Positions 13,101 through 24,949 of a stretch of 64,000 bases of DNA are shown piece by piece (position 1 is the first letter of the stretch; each line of letters begins with the position of its first letter). A program made the position numbers and the translations under genes. The DNA is from Isoetes taiwanensis (lineage: Eukaryota > Streptophyta > Lycopodiopsida > Isoetales > Isoetaceae). The notes under the pieces were generated by a model that had not been told where the DNA came from, did no database searches, and was given only the letters and a program-made list of their open reading frames with translations. Location: contig JAJEKV010000062.1 of NCBI GenBank assembly GCA_021234155.1, positions 1,284,602 to 1,348,601 on the forward strand, given 5' to 3'.

Positions 13101-13570
13101 AGTGCCTCATTACTAGTGGCGACGGTAAAGTACTTCTGTTACTGCTTGTATGCTAGCTGTGCAACCAACCAGCCATAATGCTCCTTTAGCGTTAATTAGG
13201 TGGACCAAGGGTTTTGGACTAGCAATTGCATAAAGACTCAAAAATGGTTTCTTAGATTTATGGAGGATCCTTGCCATGTCAGTTACAAGTATTAAATGGA
13301 TGGCTTGATCAATTTGACACTGCTAAAAGAGTTTCATTTCCAATTAACGAGTCATTATCAAGATTGAAGAGAAAGATATATGAGTCATGTTAAATCTGCA
13401 ACTCTTGCATTGAAAATAAGCCAGGATTGGGTAATAAATTGCATTATGGTGTTTACAAACACCACAGTGCAACACCTTTTATCATCTACAGAATCGTTAT
13501 TTGAGAATGAGTATATATGAATCCAAGTAGCGGGAATTTTGCGGCTTATTTTGTGACTTGGCGGATCAGC
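10118..13570 (+). CDS. Dof zinc-finger transcription factor gene, tandem Dof regions (copy 1, frameshifted)
   Basis: This is the counterpart of 55,407-58,950. In order: a basic N-terminus (about 10,118-10,235); acidic motifs such as LEELFDD and EHG.MLDFVN (10,410-10,800); three units around WDEFDAML (10,842-11,095); a Q-rich linker; then a Dof finger at 11,343-11,515 and a second at 12,622-12,815. In the second finger CPRCFSSDT, FDYFENKK, NQP and RYYC can be read, with further Cys and WT.GGKLR across small frameshifts. The spacing is CX2C-X21-CX2C. Dof proteins are nuclear plant regulators that bind AAAG cores. Frameshifts make the exact protein uncertain; since the two copies break at different places, many may be sequence errors. 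Confidence 0.7.
10842..11095 (+). repeat. Three ~95-bp repeats encoding an acidic WDEFDAML motif (copy 1)
   Basis: GATGAGACATGTTGCTGGGA followed by TGAGTTTGATGCCATGTTGG recurs near 10,846, 10,948 and 11,030. A looser fourth unit (EFDFDALLAG) is near 11,157. The encoded acidic, aromatic and leucine-rich motif is repeated in phase in the less damaged parts. Confidence 0.75.
11101..13567 (+). repeat. ~1.25-kb tandem duplication containing the Dof finger (copy 1)
   Basis: Unit 1 (11,101-12,372) and unit 2 (12,373-13,567) both begin GATGGACAG.CAATACTTGC and end near GCGGCTTATTTTGTGACTTG. Each holds a Q-rich linker, a Dof finger and downstream sequence. Unit 1 also carries its own ~60-bp tandem repeat (about 11,864-11,975). 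The same double structure is in copy 2, so this tandem event came before the large duplication. Confidence 0.88.
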
Positions 13571-15776
13571 CCTGTGGCTGAAATAAACTACCATGTGATA
13601 GCCTTGGCAGTTCTTCAAGTTAGGATAATCTATTATTGCATTATGAGAACTGTGCCAAGCTGCTGCATGCCTTTCCTGCTTGAGAACAGTTTGCATGAGA
13701 TTGTGCTTGTTCATTTTGTTAGATCTATAAGAACAACTATTCAATATCAGCTGTCATCAATAACTTCCATCAACAATTTGTTTCGCTGCAAGTATGAGAT
13801 CTAGTTTTATAACAAAGACCTTTTGAAAAATTAGTCAAAATTTAAGTGTCTTTTTATAAGTTGCCCTTGAGTCTGATATTTTGAGTCTGATATGTGATTG
13901 TGATGCTGGCAGAACCACTGGTTGTGACACTAAAATTTTTGTTGAAAAGATATTCCAATATGATGGACTGTGATGATTTCAGCATATATACACAACATGA
14001 GCAAGCTCATTTGGCTTTAGATTGTTTCAAGGAAATGCAACAGCATTGAATAAAGGTCAGATAGGTTCGCATTTTCTAGCTTTCTGGAAGCATGTGGGAC
14101 TTATGTGCCATCACAAATGGCAGATGCATTTATATGAACAGGTCATTGGTGGTGGAGACCAATATTGGAACAATTGCTTAAAATACTCTCATTCGTAGGT
14201 ATGCCAAGTGTGAGTAGTTTGGAAGAAAACAAGCAAGGTCTTGGTCTGCTCTAGTTGCACCAGACTATTCAACTGTTTGCAGTTTCAGCATTATTTGTGT
14301 TCATTATTTCAGCATTATTTGCAGTACATCATTGCCAGCCAAGATATCTGATATGAACAGCATGACTTTGCGAAGAACAGTTTGCATGAGATTGTGGTTT
14401 GTTCATTTTGTTAGATCTATAAGAACAACTATTTAATATCAGCTGTCATCAATAACTTCCATCAACAATTTGTTGCGCTGCTACATAAATAGAACTTAAT
14501 AAATATTTTGCGTTGCCCTTGATAAACAGCATTATTCTAGTTCGTCAAACAAAACCAGCAGATAATGAGGTGATATCATGATGATAGCTTTTAACTAAAC
14601 TAACTTATAGATCAATATAGCCAGTATTATTCATTGACATCCGATTAGGATGCATAGATATCTAAATATTACAAACTTTCGTGAATGTCTACTTGTTGTT
14701 TTGTGTGTCACTGCTCAGTTTCTGCAGAAGCTATCTGCATCCTTTGAAGACCATGCAGACAGTGCAGTCACCGGCGCTTGTCCCTTCTTCAGTGCACTTC
14801 CATTTTTTATTCTTGTAAGTCACCAGCGCTTTTTTGGAAGGTTGGATCTCTAGTAGTGGAGGTGAAACCTGTATTCTTAAATCCAGCATTATGATACATT
14901 TTGTGAAATCGAGGGGGATTTATCAACAGTGCTTACAAATTACTTCTTAAGCTCTTAATTGAGATCTATATATATGATTCCCTTTAGCACAATGAAGAAC
15001 GTAAACACATCCATGTAAGTTACATATGCTCTCATTAACCTTGAACCCGCTACGGGGCTTGCGGTTTTCATACATATTACAAACATGAGATAGCTTGTGA
15101 GAATACCCAATGGTAAGTTATCTGATAGAGCAGCAGACTTCACTACCAGCTCAGAAATACCCATACCATAGAAAGAATGTCATCGTATAAAGGGCCAACC
15201 ACGGTAGCCTTTGGCCTGATGCAAAACAATGTGTCATTAGAGACCATGGGGTTCAAATCTTTTCTAAAATCACAAGTTTACCATGCTTACGGTGATTTTT
15301 GGAGAAAATGGAAAGACACTTATGTTTATTAACATATCTCTTGTGAGTCAAATTTGGATGAGACTTAAAACTCTCTCTGGTAAGCTATCTTTATCTTTCT
15401 TTCGGCATGAATTCTAGTGTTGGAATGCTGGCGGCTGGGTTTCACTTCTAACAGGACTTTAAAGATATCATCTGGATATATTTTGTTGCATTCTTGAACT
15501 TGGACAGCTATACAACTTGGGTAGGTCAATAACAAAACCACCCTACAAAAGAATATAATGCAAAAGAAAATTGTTACGTCTTAAGAAATTAGTTAGTTGT
15601 TGGAAGAACAAGCAAAGTAGAAAGGCGGACGATGATGTCTTGAAGAAGTAAAAGCATGAAATTTTCAAATGAAAAATTTGGGTCATGATGGCCATTTACT
15701 TTTATATATGAAATTATTTTTCCTTATCTATGTATGAGGTACTTCAAGCTCATATTCTTAGGCTCAAAGCGAATTT
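13570..15776. other. Unrecognised stretch with a 110-bp repeated segment (copy 1)
   Basis: A 110-bp segment at 13,681-13,790 (CAGTTTGCATGAGATTGTG onward) recurs at 14,375-14,483. Frames near 14,650-14,853 and 15,100-15,290 are kept in copy 2 but match no family I know. Nothing else is recognised. Confidence 0.5.
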
Positions 15777-17863
15777 TGCATGGTGAATGGCCAACTAATT
15801 GAAGTTTCTCCTACAACCTTAAGCTTGATTTTGCAAAAGCTTATAGCGATTGTCGGTGGGAATTCATGCATCGTTGTATGCTATTGCTGGATTTGGGGAA
15901 CAATTCACGCCGGATATTATGGTTTGCATATCTACGCTTTCGGTGTCTGTTCCATGGTGAGCCGTCATATGCCTTTTCACTTTCGGTGGTGGTATTAGCC
16001 GGGGGGATGCCCTTTAGCACCATTGCTTTTCACAATTGTTCGGAGGCTTTGTCCGCGATTATTCACCATTACAGCGGCAGAGGGACTTCTCCATGGTCTT
16101 GCAATGGAGGCCCGGCACACCTAGGTTTGCAATCAATATGGGGCGACCCGTTCCTCTTCCTAATTAAGCTAATGATGAGAATCTTGCCTTACGCCAAAAT
16201 GCTTTTAGACACTTTTCAGCGGCCAGGTGTTCTTGTGGGGGTTGGCGAAGTGTAATGCGACTTTGTGGACATTGGATAATCGGGACTCAGGCATGTGTTC
16301 CGCGATTATCCATGGAAATTACTTGCGCATGGAGCCCGGGGCCATCAAGTTGTTGGGGATTCGGTTGGCATCCATGTTACTATGGGAGTGCATGGGGAGG
16401 AGATCATTAGAGGTTTGGAGAAGCACTTGTTACGGTGGTCCCTTTGCTAAGTTGTCTCTTGAGAGGTAAGCATTACATTGGCCAAGTCGGTCCTTAGTAG
16501 TACCCATGTTTATATGGCATCCTTCTTTGCTAGCACCTGAGATCAAAGTCGTGAGCTCATTGCAATAGTTTGGAACTTTATTTGGGAGTCTTGAGGAAGG
16601 TCTTTTGTGGTTAAGGTGGCTTGGTGAAGTGCATCCTTCCAAAATGGTGATGCGGGTATGATGGACTTCTTCTTGCGAGCAAAGTGCTTATTTCAAAGTT
16701 CATTTGGAATTCTGAATGGTGAGGATGATTCTCAGTTCCGCCTTCTTAGAACAAGCTCTTGGTCCTTTTGTATCCCTCTAGGCAGAAAGGTACGTCAAAC
16801 CAGTCCTACCTTGGGCTTTATTTGGACTCTGCAGCCTTTTCCAAGCGCTTCTCCATTTTTGCGTGGCTTGTTGGCGGCATGGGAAGCGGTCAGGACATCT
16901 TTTACAGCCATGCCCCTCTATCCACACCCTATTGAAGACTCCATGGTGGTGGGCACCCTTTGCCTCCGACCCTTAGCACCTCCATTTGGCGACCTCGGTT
17001 CATCCCCTTACACGGAGGCGTTGGGTTCTTGCGGGGTGTTGTCTCTATTCAAGCATGGTATGAGGGAGGTAAGCCTACTATCTTGGCACGAATTTTGGGG
17101 CAAAGTTCTGCTCTCTGGTTATGGGATGTATCTACATGGGAGAAGGTCGCGAAAATTTGCCCTCATAGTGCAAGTTGGTCTTTGCTGAAGGTGCCATGGG
17201 ATTTGTCATGAAAACATTCCACAAGGCAAGCAATTTGTCGGATCGAGTATATCGCCTTCTTTACCACCACAACCCCTCGGGTTGCGGATGGGTGGCACCT
17301 GCATGTTCCACAACCCCTTTTGTGTGGTACATGGCGATGGCTTTGGGGCGGGTTGCTCCCACCCTAAAGTCTCTGTACTGTGGTGGCAGATTATCCGCAG
17401 GTGCAGTGCGGGTTAATGCCTTTAGACATGCGGCTATGATCACTCGCATATCTCGGTATGCGCTTTTGCCTCTCGGGCGTTGAGACTCTTGAGCATTGTC
17501 TCTTTGATTGTCTGAGGTTCAACCAGCGTGGTCGGCTACAAAGGTTTGTTTAACGGTACATTGGATTTGCCGATGCATCCTTTTGGCGTCCTATCCCCAG
17601 CGCATGGCCTCGGCTAAACAAAGGGCATTTCATCTTGGTTCGGTTGGCTCCTATGGTCGATATGGGGTCGCGCATTTCACATCTTTCAGGTCATTTATTC
17701 ATGCACTGCGGTGTTATTACGGTGCAGGAAAAAAAGATATTGACCCTACGGTGTTCTTCCTTGACTTCGTGAACTGGTGGAGGCATATCTGGATTGATAT
17801 CTTGAATTGATTCTTACCATTAGCTGCATGATGAATGGCCAACTAATTAGCGAAGTTTCTCCT
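15777..17863 (+). mobile_element. 5'-truncated LINE, family B, copy 1, with flanking direct repeats
   Basis: The RT core is read in pieces (LILQK..., HHYSGRGTSPW, LEVWRSTCYGGPFAKLSL), followed by the C-terminal zf-RVT region up to about 17,811. GTGAATGGCCAACTAATT lies at its left edge (about 15,782) and ATGAATGGCCAACTAATTAG at its right edge (about 17,831), which gives direct repeats of about 40 bp. Frames are more broken than in copy 2 (61,177-63,276). Confidence 0.8.
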
Positions 17864-20840
17864 CTGGCTTACTTAGAGTATTTGTGGTGGCAAAGAATGT
17901 ATTTGACATCATCACCATCAATGGGATTTGTCGGAATAGAAATCTGATTACTAGTGGATGATATCGGCCATCTGTGAGTGCTAGCATGTTATCACGATAT
18001 ATATACAAACCCAAACCCACCAAACTACGTAAAATGGAACTTGAATCGATACTAAGTGAACAACTAATTGCTTGCCATTTCCAAGATAACCTCTGAATGG
18101 ACATGCCTACGTCAGAGTTTCTAACTTCCGTTTATTTAAAATGGTTGTAATTAGTTGTCTAGAATCATATATTTATCATAATTCTTACTCATGTAAATTC
18201 GTCGTGGGAATTGTGTCATTTATATGTTTTTAACTTCTATTATAGCAGCTCTTTCTTTTCAATCTTTTACGGCATGTTTTTGGAAGTTTCAAGCATTGGA
18301 TTGTTGGAATATGGGTAGTAATTCTTGGCGTACCATCTTGAAGAATGCAAATTTGGACATTTCTGATTCAGCTATTGTTGTTTGGGTTGATGAGGGAAAC
18401 TCAAAAGCATGAATGCTAGAAATGGGTTTTCAAGAGAAAATGCACAAAATAAGATAAAGCACAATTTACATTTGTAGGCACCACGAGGGAAATAAAAAGC
18501 GGAGACCACTTGCTAAATGGAATTGTGTTAGATAAAATTATAGAAGGATTTATGTGATTTCATTGTTTGGTGGGGCTTGATTCCTCAATTCCTCAAATAA
18601 GTACAGAAAGGTTTTTTAAAGCACCACCTTGTGATGCATCAGCATCTTGTTTCCTTATAGTAGACCCTTTCCTCTTTCTTCCTATTTTAATTGAAGTTCC
18701 AAAGGAGTAAACTTGCTAGAGGGCTACATGGTTGCCAACAAATAATTTCCCATAGGTATATTGCCAAACAAATATTAGTGGAGATGATTAAGTAACAAAG
18801 CAAACACAAGATGTCATCTTAAACAACAACCCTTACACAGATATACTTCGCAAGGCATTGTGCGTAAACAATTCTCAAAGTTCAATCCATGGCACAAAAT
18901 GCCCTTTATTGGTGGGGCAATTCATGTAACTATCAATTTTTGTGTTCCAATCTAATATGATCTGAAACATCTTAACGCCGTGTATACATCGAATTACTTT
19001 TGCATTGAACACTCAACAAATATTAGCAAGGACATGCATGAACAGTCCTTCACTCTCCCCATCCTCCAACCTCTACTTATGCAACTTTAGACATGTTGAT
19101 GTTGTTCTTGATGCGAATAGTACTTTATAGTCATGCCAACTCACTTGAGCACATGTGTTCCCCCCCCCCAACATCTTTCTTTTCCTTTTCCTTCAACCAC
19201 CCCCTTCAAAAAATATAAAAAAAAAATAAAAAAATTAAAATCATAAAAATAAAGCATTCATTCCTAATCCTTTTGCCCCAAAGCCTGTCCTATTGCTAGT
19301 GATCATGTCATGTATATGTCGTGTCTCTATATATGAGTTAGATCAATCTTTGTGTGAAAGGATTTTGTATTGCTTGATATCATGTAGTATATGAGTATAG
19401 ATACAACATATATGACTAGCGTGGATTAAATTATGTGGATTAGGTATATATGATTATTTGTATATGTTGATAAGATCAATTGTGTGAAGGATTCAATGAG
19501 GAGGATGATAGAAAAATGAGCAGGGAAATATTAGATACAAATTCAAAAGTTGGAGCCCTTGGATTGGCTCATAATGGATGGGAGTGTAAATATAAGGTGC
19601 AGTATTAGAGTTGGAAGGACGGTCGACACACGGAAAATGGCCTGCGTTATATAAAGATAAAAGCAATTATCAAAATAATAATCGGAGGATTAAAAGGCCA
19701 TGGAAGGAGGGCCGAGGGATAATTGCGCTGGCGACATATCTGGAACCGAGGGATAAGATCGGTGTTACGTAAAGAGAATGTATTATTAATTAGTGGAGGG
19801 CGCGGGATTAAGACTCACGTGCGTGGTGAGGCCGGTGGCACACCACGAATAGGCAATCACGAAAATTAATAAAGGTGGTAACCATCCAGGACACAATAAA
19901 ACCAGTATACATTAAATTTGGCATAAAAAATTTTTGCGGGAAGATGGAGATCGGTATAAAATCTACTCTTTGTAGATCGAGAGAAGGAAAAGAGATAGAA
20001 TAGAAACACTTCGATTCAGGTGAAGGCGCGGCGGGGAATCTCCTATATATCGGTTGGAGAAGGGGAAGAGGATCATGGATGTAACAACACAAGGAGGGGC
20101 GAGGGAAGGCGGCCAAGAAAAAGAGGAGATCTAGAGCCCTAGGAAATTTGTGATCCCTTAACAAAGACCTTGAGGGCCGCAAGCCCTTGGTGCATTTGCA
20201 ATAGGAGTGTCTCTATTTTGGAAAGGGGAATAAGCTCTGCATTACTGTGCTAGGGTACATTGCCTATATTGTGACTAAGATATCTTAAGGACTAAGATAT
20301 GATGCCCTTAGGAAGCCACCTCCGCCCACTTTGAACATCTAGATTGCCCCAAGCATTTTGATATGAACACCATTTTTGTGTATGCCTAGAAAGCCATTAC
20401 TTGTGTATGCAAGTACGGCCCCAACATTTAGATTGCATCAAAAATAAAAAAAATAACCTTATTAGAAGTGTGGTATTTGTGGAAACTTATGCATTTTGCT
20501 CCATCATAGTTGGAGCTTTGCAAATGATTTAATAACATAATATTTTATGCAAACAACATAAATTTATGACCTCATATTCAATGTCTTGCTATAGTAGATC
20601 CTATTATATTTGACATAATGAAAATCAAAATACCCGATTCTATAGATATAGTATGAGGCACATGCTACATAGATCTTGAGGTGCGCCCTAGACCTCGAAG
20701 TCCCCAAGATCGGTCAATCCTACGTTGTGGGGGTCTATTGTGTGAATATAGTCAATGAGATGGTTTTTAAAATATGATATATAGGGCTGCCTACATATAC
20801 ATGGATTTTGTTTGATACGATATGAATACGGGTCTTGCTA
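17864..20840. other. No recognised gene; right limit of visible duplication at 18,594
   Basis: Bases 17,864-18,594 still match 63,277-64,000. Beyond that the sequence is AT-rich with short homopolymers (a C-run near 19,159) and no convincing frame. The 124-codon minus-strand frame at 19,808-20,182 lacks recognisable motifs. Confidence 0.6.
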
Positions 20841-20844
20841 AAGT

Positions 20845-20943
20845 AACTCAATGTTCTACAGAATATGCTTTGATCAATACCACTAACAAACATATATTAT
20901 TATTTAGGTCTACAGATCGATTAATATGATTCACCGCCACGGA
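20845..20943 (+). repeat. ~100-bp direct repeat, left member
   Basis: It runs from CTCAATGTTCTACAGAATAT to TATGATTCACCGCCACGGAA and recurs at 23,711-23,821 in the same orientation. LINE C and a 420-bp tandem repeat lie between the two members. Confidence 0.75.
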
Positions 20944-21076
20944 ATGAATTCGGCAAGGGCACCTTTCTATAGTTAGACCAATTTCCCTTAGGACCTCCAA
21001 GTTGTTTTGCTACATATTGACCTCCAAATCAATTTAACCTTGGGATGCAATTAAGGCATGTCTTGACCAGCATTCA

Positions 21077-21965
21077 AGCATGTAGTGCAACACTGACTAC
21101 ATTGACATTACATTGGCAAATGCCACTAAACATTGCATAAACAGAAAAACTTTTGACACCCATGGAAGTTATAAAACATCGGAACTAGAAGTATGAGCGG
21201 GCCTCTGATCGTTCATACAACTTTAAAACTCGTTTAATACCTTGCTTTTAAACAGAGACATGGTATACCTAGAGTTTTAACATTTTTTTTTCATAAAGTG
21301 ATTTAAAGAGGCAGCTAAACAAAATGGCAAATGAGAACGCACGTAATATTGACGGGCTTGTCTTAGAGCTATTCAAATGGGAAGGGAGGACCTTATAAGC
21401 ATTTGAGGACGAATGAATCGGCGATAAAAAGGCTTGCCTCATACATAGCGAATCTGTAAGTTCATAGGCGTACATAAAAATGGCGGTGGGACATATGTGC
21501 AATTAAGGCATGTAATGCGTAGTGGGTTGAATTTTCGTAACATTTAAACATGTAGTGCAACACTGACTACATTATTATCGAATGCCACTAAACATTGCAT
21601 AAATAGAAAAACTTTTGACACCCATGGAAGTTATAAAACATCAGAACTAGAAGGATGAGCGGGCCTCTGATCGTTCATACAACTTTAATACTCGTTTAAT
21701 ACCATGCTTATAAACAGAGACATGGTACACCTAGAGTATGGTACACCTAGAGTTTTTTTTTTTTTTTTCATAAAGTGATTCAAAAGGGCAGCTAAACAAA
21801 ATGGCAAATGACAAAGCACATAATATTGATGGGATTGTCTTAGAGCTATTCAAATGGGAAGCTGAGGACCTTATAGCGATTCGGCCGAGATGAATGAATT
21901 TGACAATCATACATAGCGAATCTGTAAGTTCATACATTACAAAAAAATGGTAGTAAGCGGATGTG
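21077..21965 (+). repeat. ~420-bp imperfect direct repeat carrying the start of LINE C
   Basis: Unit 1 (about 21,077-21,490) and unit 2 (about 21,546-21,965) share TGTAGTGCAACACTGACTAC, the GAGCGGGCCTCTGATCGTTC segment, a T-run and the sequence encoding KMAN..A.NIDG..LELFKWE. Only unit 2 continues into the rest of the reverse transcriptase. Confidence 0.85.
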
Positions 21966-23335
21966 CAAAACCATCGCACCATAATGGTAGGTAGTACATT
22001 TGCTAAATTCTTTGGGAGGATTCTTGGAAGCAAAAATAAGCAATTTAGGCGAGAACAACATGCAAAAGAACAATGGGGAGGGGGCTTTTGTAAGCAATAC
22101 AATACTTTGGATCACATTTTGAGTTTGAGAACTCTGTTTGAAAAAACTAAGAAACCGAACAAAGCATTGTTTTTGGCATTCATTGATTTTACTAAAGCTT
22201 TTGATACCATTTCGGGAGAGCTCGGGAGGCGAGAATGGAACATCTAGGAGTCCCAGCGGTTTGAAAGGTGTGGTGTCTGGCTCTATGAGGAGGTAATAGC
22301 AAAGCTCCCTTTTGATATTTCAACTGAAATCCACAACACGATATGGGTTAAACAAGGCTCTCCCCTATCGCCCAATAAATTTCGGTGGTTTTATGGACAA
22401 ACTAGAGGAATGGCTCATAAGCGGAGGACATCTTTGGATCAATGATAGGCAACTTTCTTATCCTATTATTTTTATATGTTGATGATGTGGTCTTGATATC
22501 AAAAACCCTTACACAAGTCTGGAGATAAAATGGCCCTTTATGGGATGATCTTATGCTGCCATAAAGCCTTTACACAAGTGGAGCTTAAATGTTTTTTGAA
22601 CTTTACTAGATACGGTTATATTATATGGCTCGGCTATTTGGGGTCCTCATTTCATCTAGATTATGGAAACAAGTGGAAGGAATTCTTGAGTTACTTTTGC
22701 GGGAAGAACAAGGAATTTGAGCAAGTTCCATATGCTATTATGCTTGCTAAGATAGGATTCCTTCCATGGAAGGTGAAGCTATTTGTGGGGCGCTTGCTTT
22801 TGTCAATCGTATTAAGGATATGGATGAGAATAGGCTGTCTCGAATCGTAGCTAAGATATCAATGCATAATAGTTGTTTGGCAGATGTAAGAAAGTGGCTA
22901 AAAGATGGTATTTCGGAACCGAGAATGGCCTAGAAATGCGGATGAAGGCATCGAGAGATCTAGTTCAATAGAAAATAGTTGAGAAACTTTGAGATAAGCA
23001 TGGAACAGAATTGACTTTTATAAAAAATGAAATCAACTCAATGCTTCTATACTGTGGGCAATATTACTTGACAATCCAGCCCCTCTGGAAAGCTAAAATT
23101 ATAACTCGTTACAGAACAAGATCTCATAAGCGAAAAGTAGAGACGGGCAGATGGACAAAGATATGACGATTAGACCGCCTATGTACTTTCTATACTCTGA
23201 GGGGATGGTAGAAGATGAGGAGCATTTCTTGCTGAAATGTAATGCTATACGAACATTAGATGGAAACATGGAATATATTTCTTGAATATTCATTCTTTGT
23301 TTCTAATTTGTCACTCCATGACCTTGTTGGGTCTT
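21770..23335 (+). mobile_element. LINE, family C, reverse transcriptase and C-terminus (frameshifted)
   Basis: The pieces follow the order of a non-LTR reverse transcriptase. They are NIDGIVLELFKWE (about 21,820), NHRTIMVGSTFAKFFGRIL (21,960), NTLDHILSLRTLFEKTKK (22,100), ALFLAFIDFTKAFDTI (22,165), a KQGSPLSP-like segment (22,350), and DDVVLIS (22,478). Downstream are KIGFLPWKVKLF (about 22,750), RTRSHKRKVETGRWTK (23,108) and EDEEHFLLKCNAI (23,213), the latter typical of LINE C-termini. Stops and shifts interrupt it. The palm motif DD is visible, but the element is not intact as written. No poly(A) tail is evident. Confidence 0.88.
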
Positions 23336-23710
23336 AAAGTGCGTAATCTAATAAATTGATTGATTGATGTCAATCCAAAATCTGATGGACAATCTTTGCA
23401 TATCTTGTTTAAGTACAATTTTTAGGAAAGGTAGTTTTTTAGTTTAGTATAGTACGCTATATCAAACTGCCAACCAAATACCTTTATAGAATTAGATATT
23501 GGTTGTTTTAGATATTCCATCTTTCTTTTGTTGTTTTAGAAGGCTGCCACAACCACCCAAGTTATCAGTGCCACGCAATTTTCGTGTAAAAAGATTAATA
23601 ATAGGGGACATGACCATGTTTTTGCATCAAATCTCAAGTACACAATGTCTAGAGTGATCTAGTCACGAATCATTGGGACTTGAAACCCCCCTCCCCTCCC
23701 TCCCAACAGT

Positions 23711-23821
23711 AAACTCAATGTTCTATAGAATATGCTTTGACCAATACCACTAGCAAACAGATATTACTCTTTTTTCAAATTAGATCTATAGATTGATTAA
23801 TATGATTTACTGCCATGGAAT
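23711..23821 (+). repeat. ~100-bp direct repeat, right member
   Basis: It runs from CTCAATGTTCTATAGAATAT to TATGATTTACTGCCATGGAA and pairs with 20,845-20,943. The interval between members is about 2.8 kb. The repeats are too short and diverged to call LTRs. Confidence 0.75.
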
Positions 23822-23829
23822 GTGATATG

Positions 23830-24600
23830 GTGGTGCTCGGGGAAGTGGCTGTTGAGCAAGAGAAAGAGAAAGAAAGACCAAACAGAGCTAAGTAAATTAA
23901 TCCCTAGTGTGAAAGGGGTCTAAACTAAGGTTAAGGTCCAATGTAAAAAGAAAAAAAAGGCCCAAGGTTTAAAATTAAAGTTTCAAATCCTTTATGCCCA
24001 TTTATTTAAAAACAAGGGATATTTTAGAAAAAAAAGAGGCCAACTATTTTTATGAGCATTGTATTATATTTAAAAGGCAAAACCTTTTAAACAAAGTTTA
24101 AAATGAAACGCACTAATTTGCTCAAAACGCACTTCAAAAGGAATCTTTGAAAGATTCCCTAAAATTCCCCCAAAAAGGTCCCTTTTCATGGTATATTTGT
24201 GACAAGTGTGACAATTTGAAAATTTTAGGCATCATTTTTGAGGGGGGATGTGAACTTAGCTTCCATTCAAAATTGTTTGACATCCCTTTTTGGCCCCCCT
24301 AGTTTGGTTTGAGAAATAGTAATATTTTCAAAAACTAAACAAAATAGACATTGAAAAAAGCGACAAGCACACTAAAGTGCCAAAAAAGGTATTTTATTCA
24401 AAGTTTTCAAAATCGATTACAAAACTATGAACAAAGCGTAAAAATGCAACACATTTTGACATTGCCTCATTGAAGCAAACATTTTCACATGAAAGTATGC
24501 CTCATTGAACAAACTTACACTTTGAGCGCAAGTTGGGTCGAAGGCGCTTCGCTCTTCGTCTTATATACTTGCTCTTATTTGCTCATCCAGATCTTGCTAT
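23830..24600. other. No recognised gene
   Basis: AT-rich sequence with A-runs and purine-rich patches (for example AAGAGAAAGAGAAAG near 23,858). No frame of interest on either strand. Confidence 0.6.
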
Positions 24601-24604
24601 AGAC

Positions 24605-24945
24605 TTATGTATACCGCGATGACAATGCGTGGACATAACGTCTTCAAAATAAATTTACGGGTGGTATAAATTTATACCACAATAGGTAGTCTTTGTCTGC
24701 GAGATATAACATGCCGGAGAGTTCGCATGGTATAAATTTATACCGCAAAATGGACTCGGCGGTATAAATTTATACCGCCAAAGAGGACTCGGCGGTATAA
24801 ATTTACCGCCAGAGCTCTCTTGATTCCTTCTTGAGAGCTCCCATGGTATAAATTTATACCGTGAGAGCTCCTTCATTATACCGCGAGAGCTCTCTCGGTA
24901 TAAATTTATACCGCGACAGCTCTCTCGGTATAAATTTATACCGCA
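24605..24945. repeat. Minisatellite of 16-bp palindromes
   Basis: GGTATAAATTTATACC, usually extended by GC on both sides, occurs at 24,663, 24,729, 24,761, 24,845, 24,897 and 24,927. There is a shortened form at 24,791-24,810 (GGTATAAATTTACC core) and half sites near 24,608 and 24,876. Several units are about 30-32 bp apart. A second palindrome, GAGAGCTC, alternates with it from 24,812 onward. The spacers are not unique, the unit is a perfect inverted repeat, and no cas gene is near. It could form cruciforms or bind a dimeric protein. Confidence 0.9.
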
Positions 24946-24949
24946 GACA

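Larger units (their letters stand above)
31..18594 (+). repeat. Large segmental duplication, copy 1 (left end cut by window)
   Basis: Nearly the whole stretch aligns in the same order and orientation with 40,262-64,000. Anchors include the first promoter module (about 140 against 40,338), LINE A (3.7 kb against 44.1 kb), the Dof gene (10.1 kb against 55.4 kb) and LINE B (15.8 kb against 61.2 kb). The match is still running at the last base of the window, so the true length exceeds 18.6 kb. Differences are mostly 1-4 base indels, often at CAG/CTG. Copy 1 lacks the 4.8-kb element found in copy 2, so it shows the unoccupied site near 9,985-9,995. Confidence 0.93.

Noticed and set aside
20845-23821. 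LTR retrotransposon with ~100-bp LTRs
   Set aside because: The interior is a non-LTR reverse transcriptase, and no primer-binding site or integrase is visible.
24605-24945. CRISPR array
   Set aside because: The repeats are full palindromes with irregular, partly repeated spacers and no cas genes, and the sequence is of a plant type.
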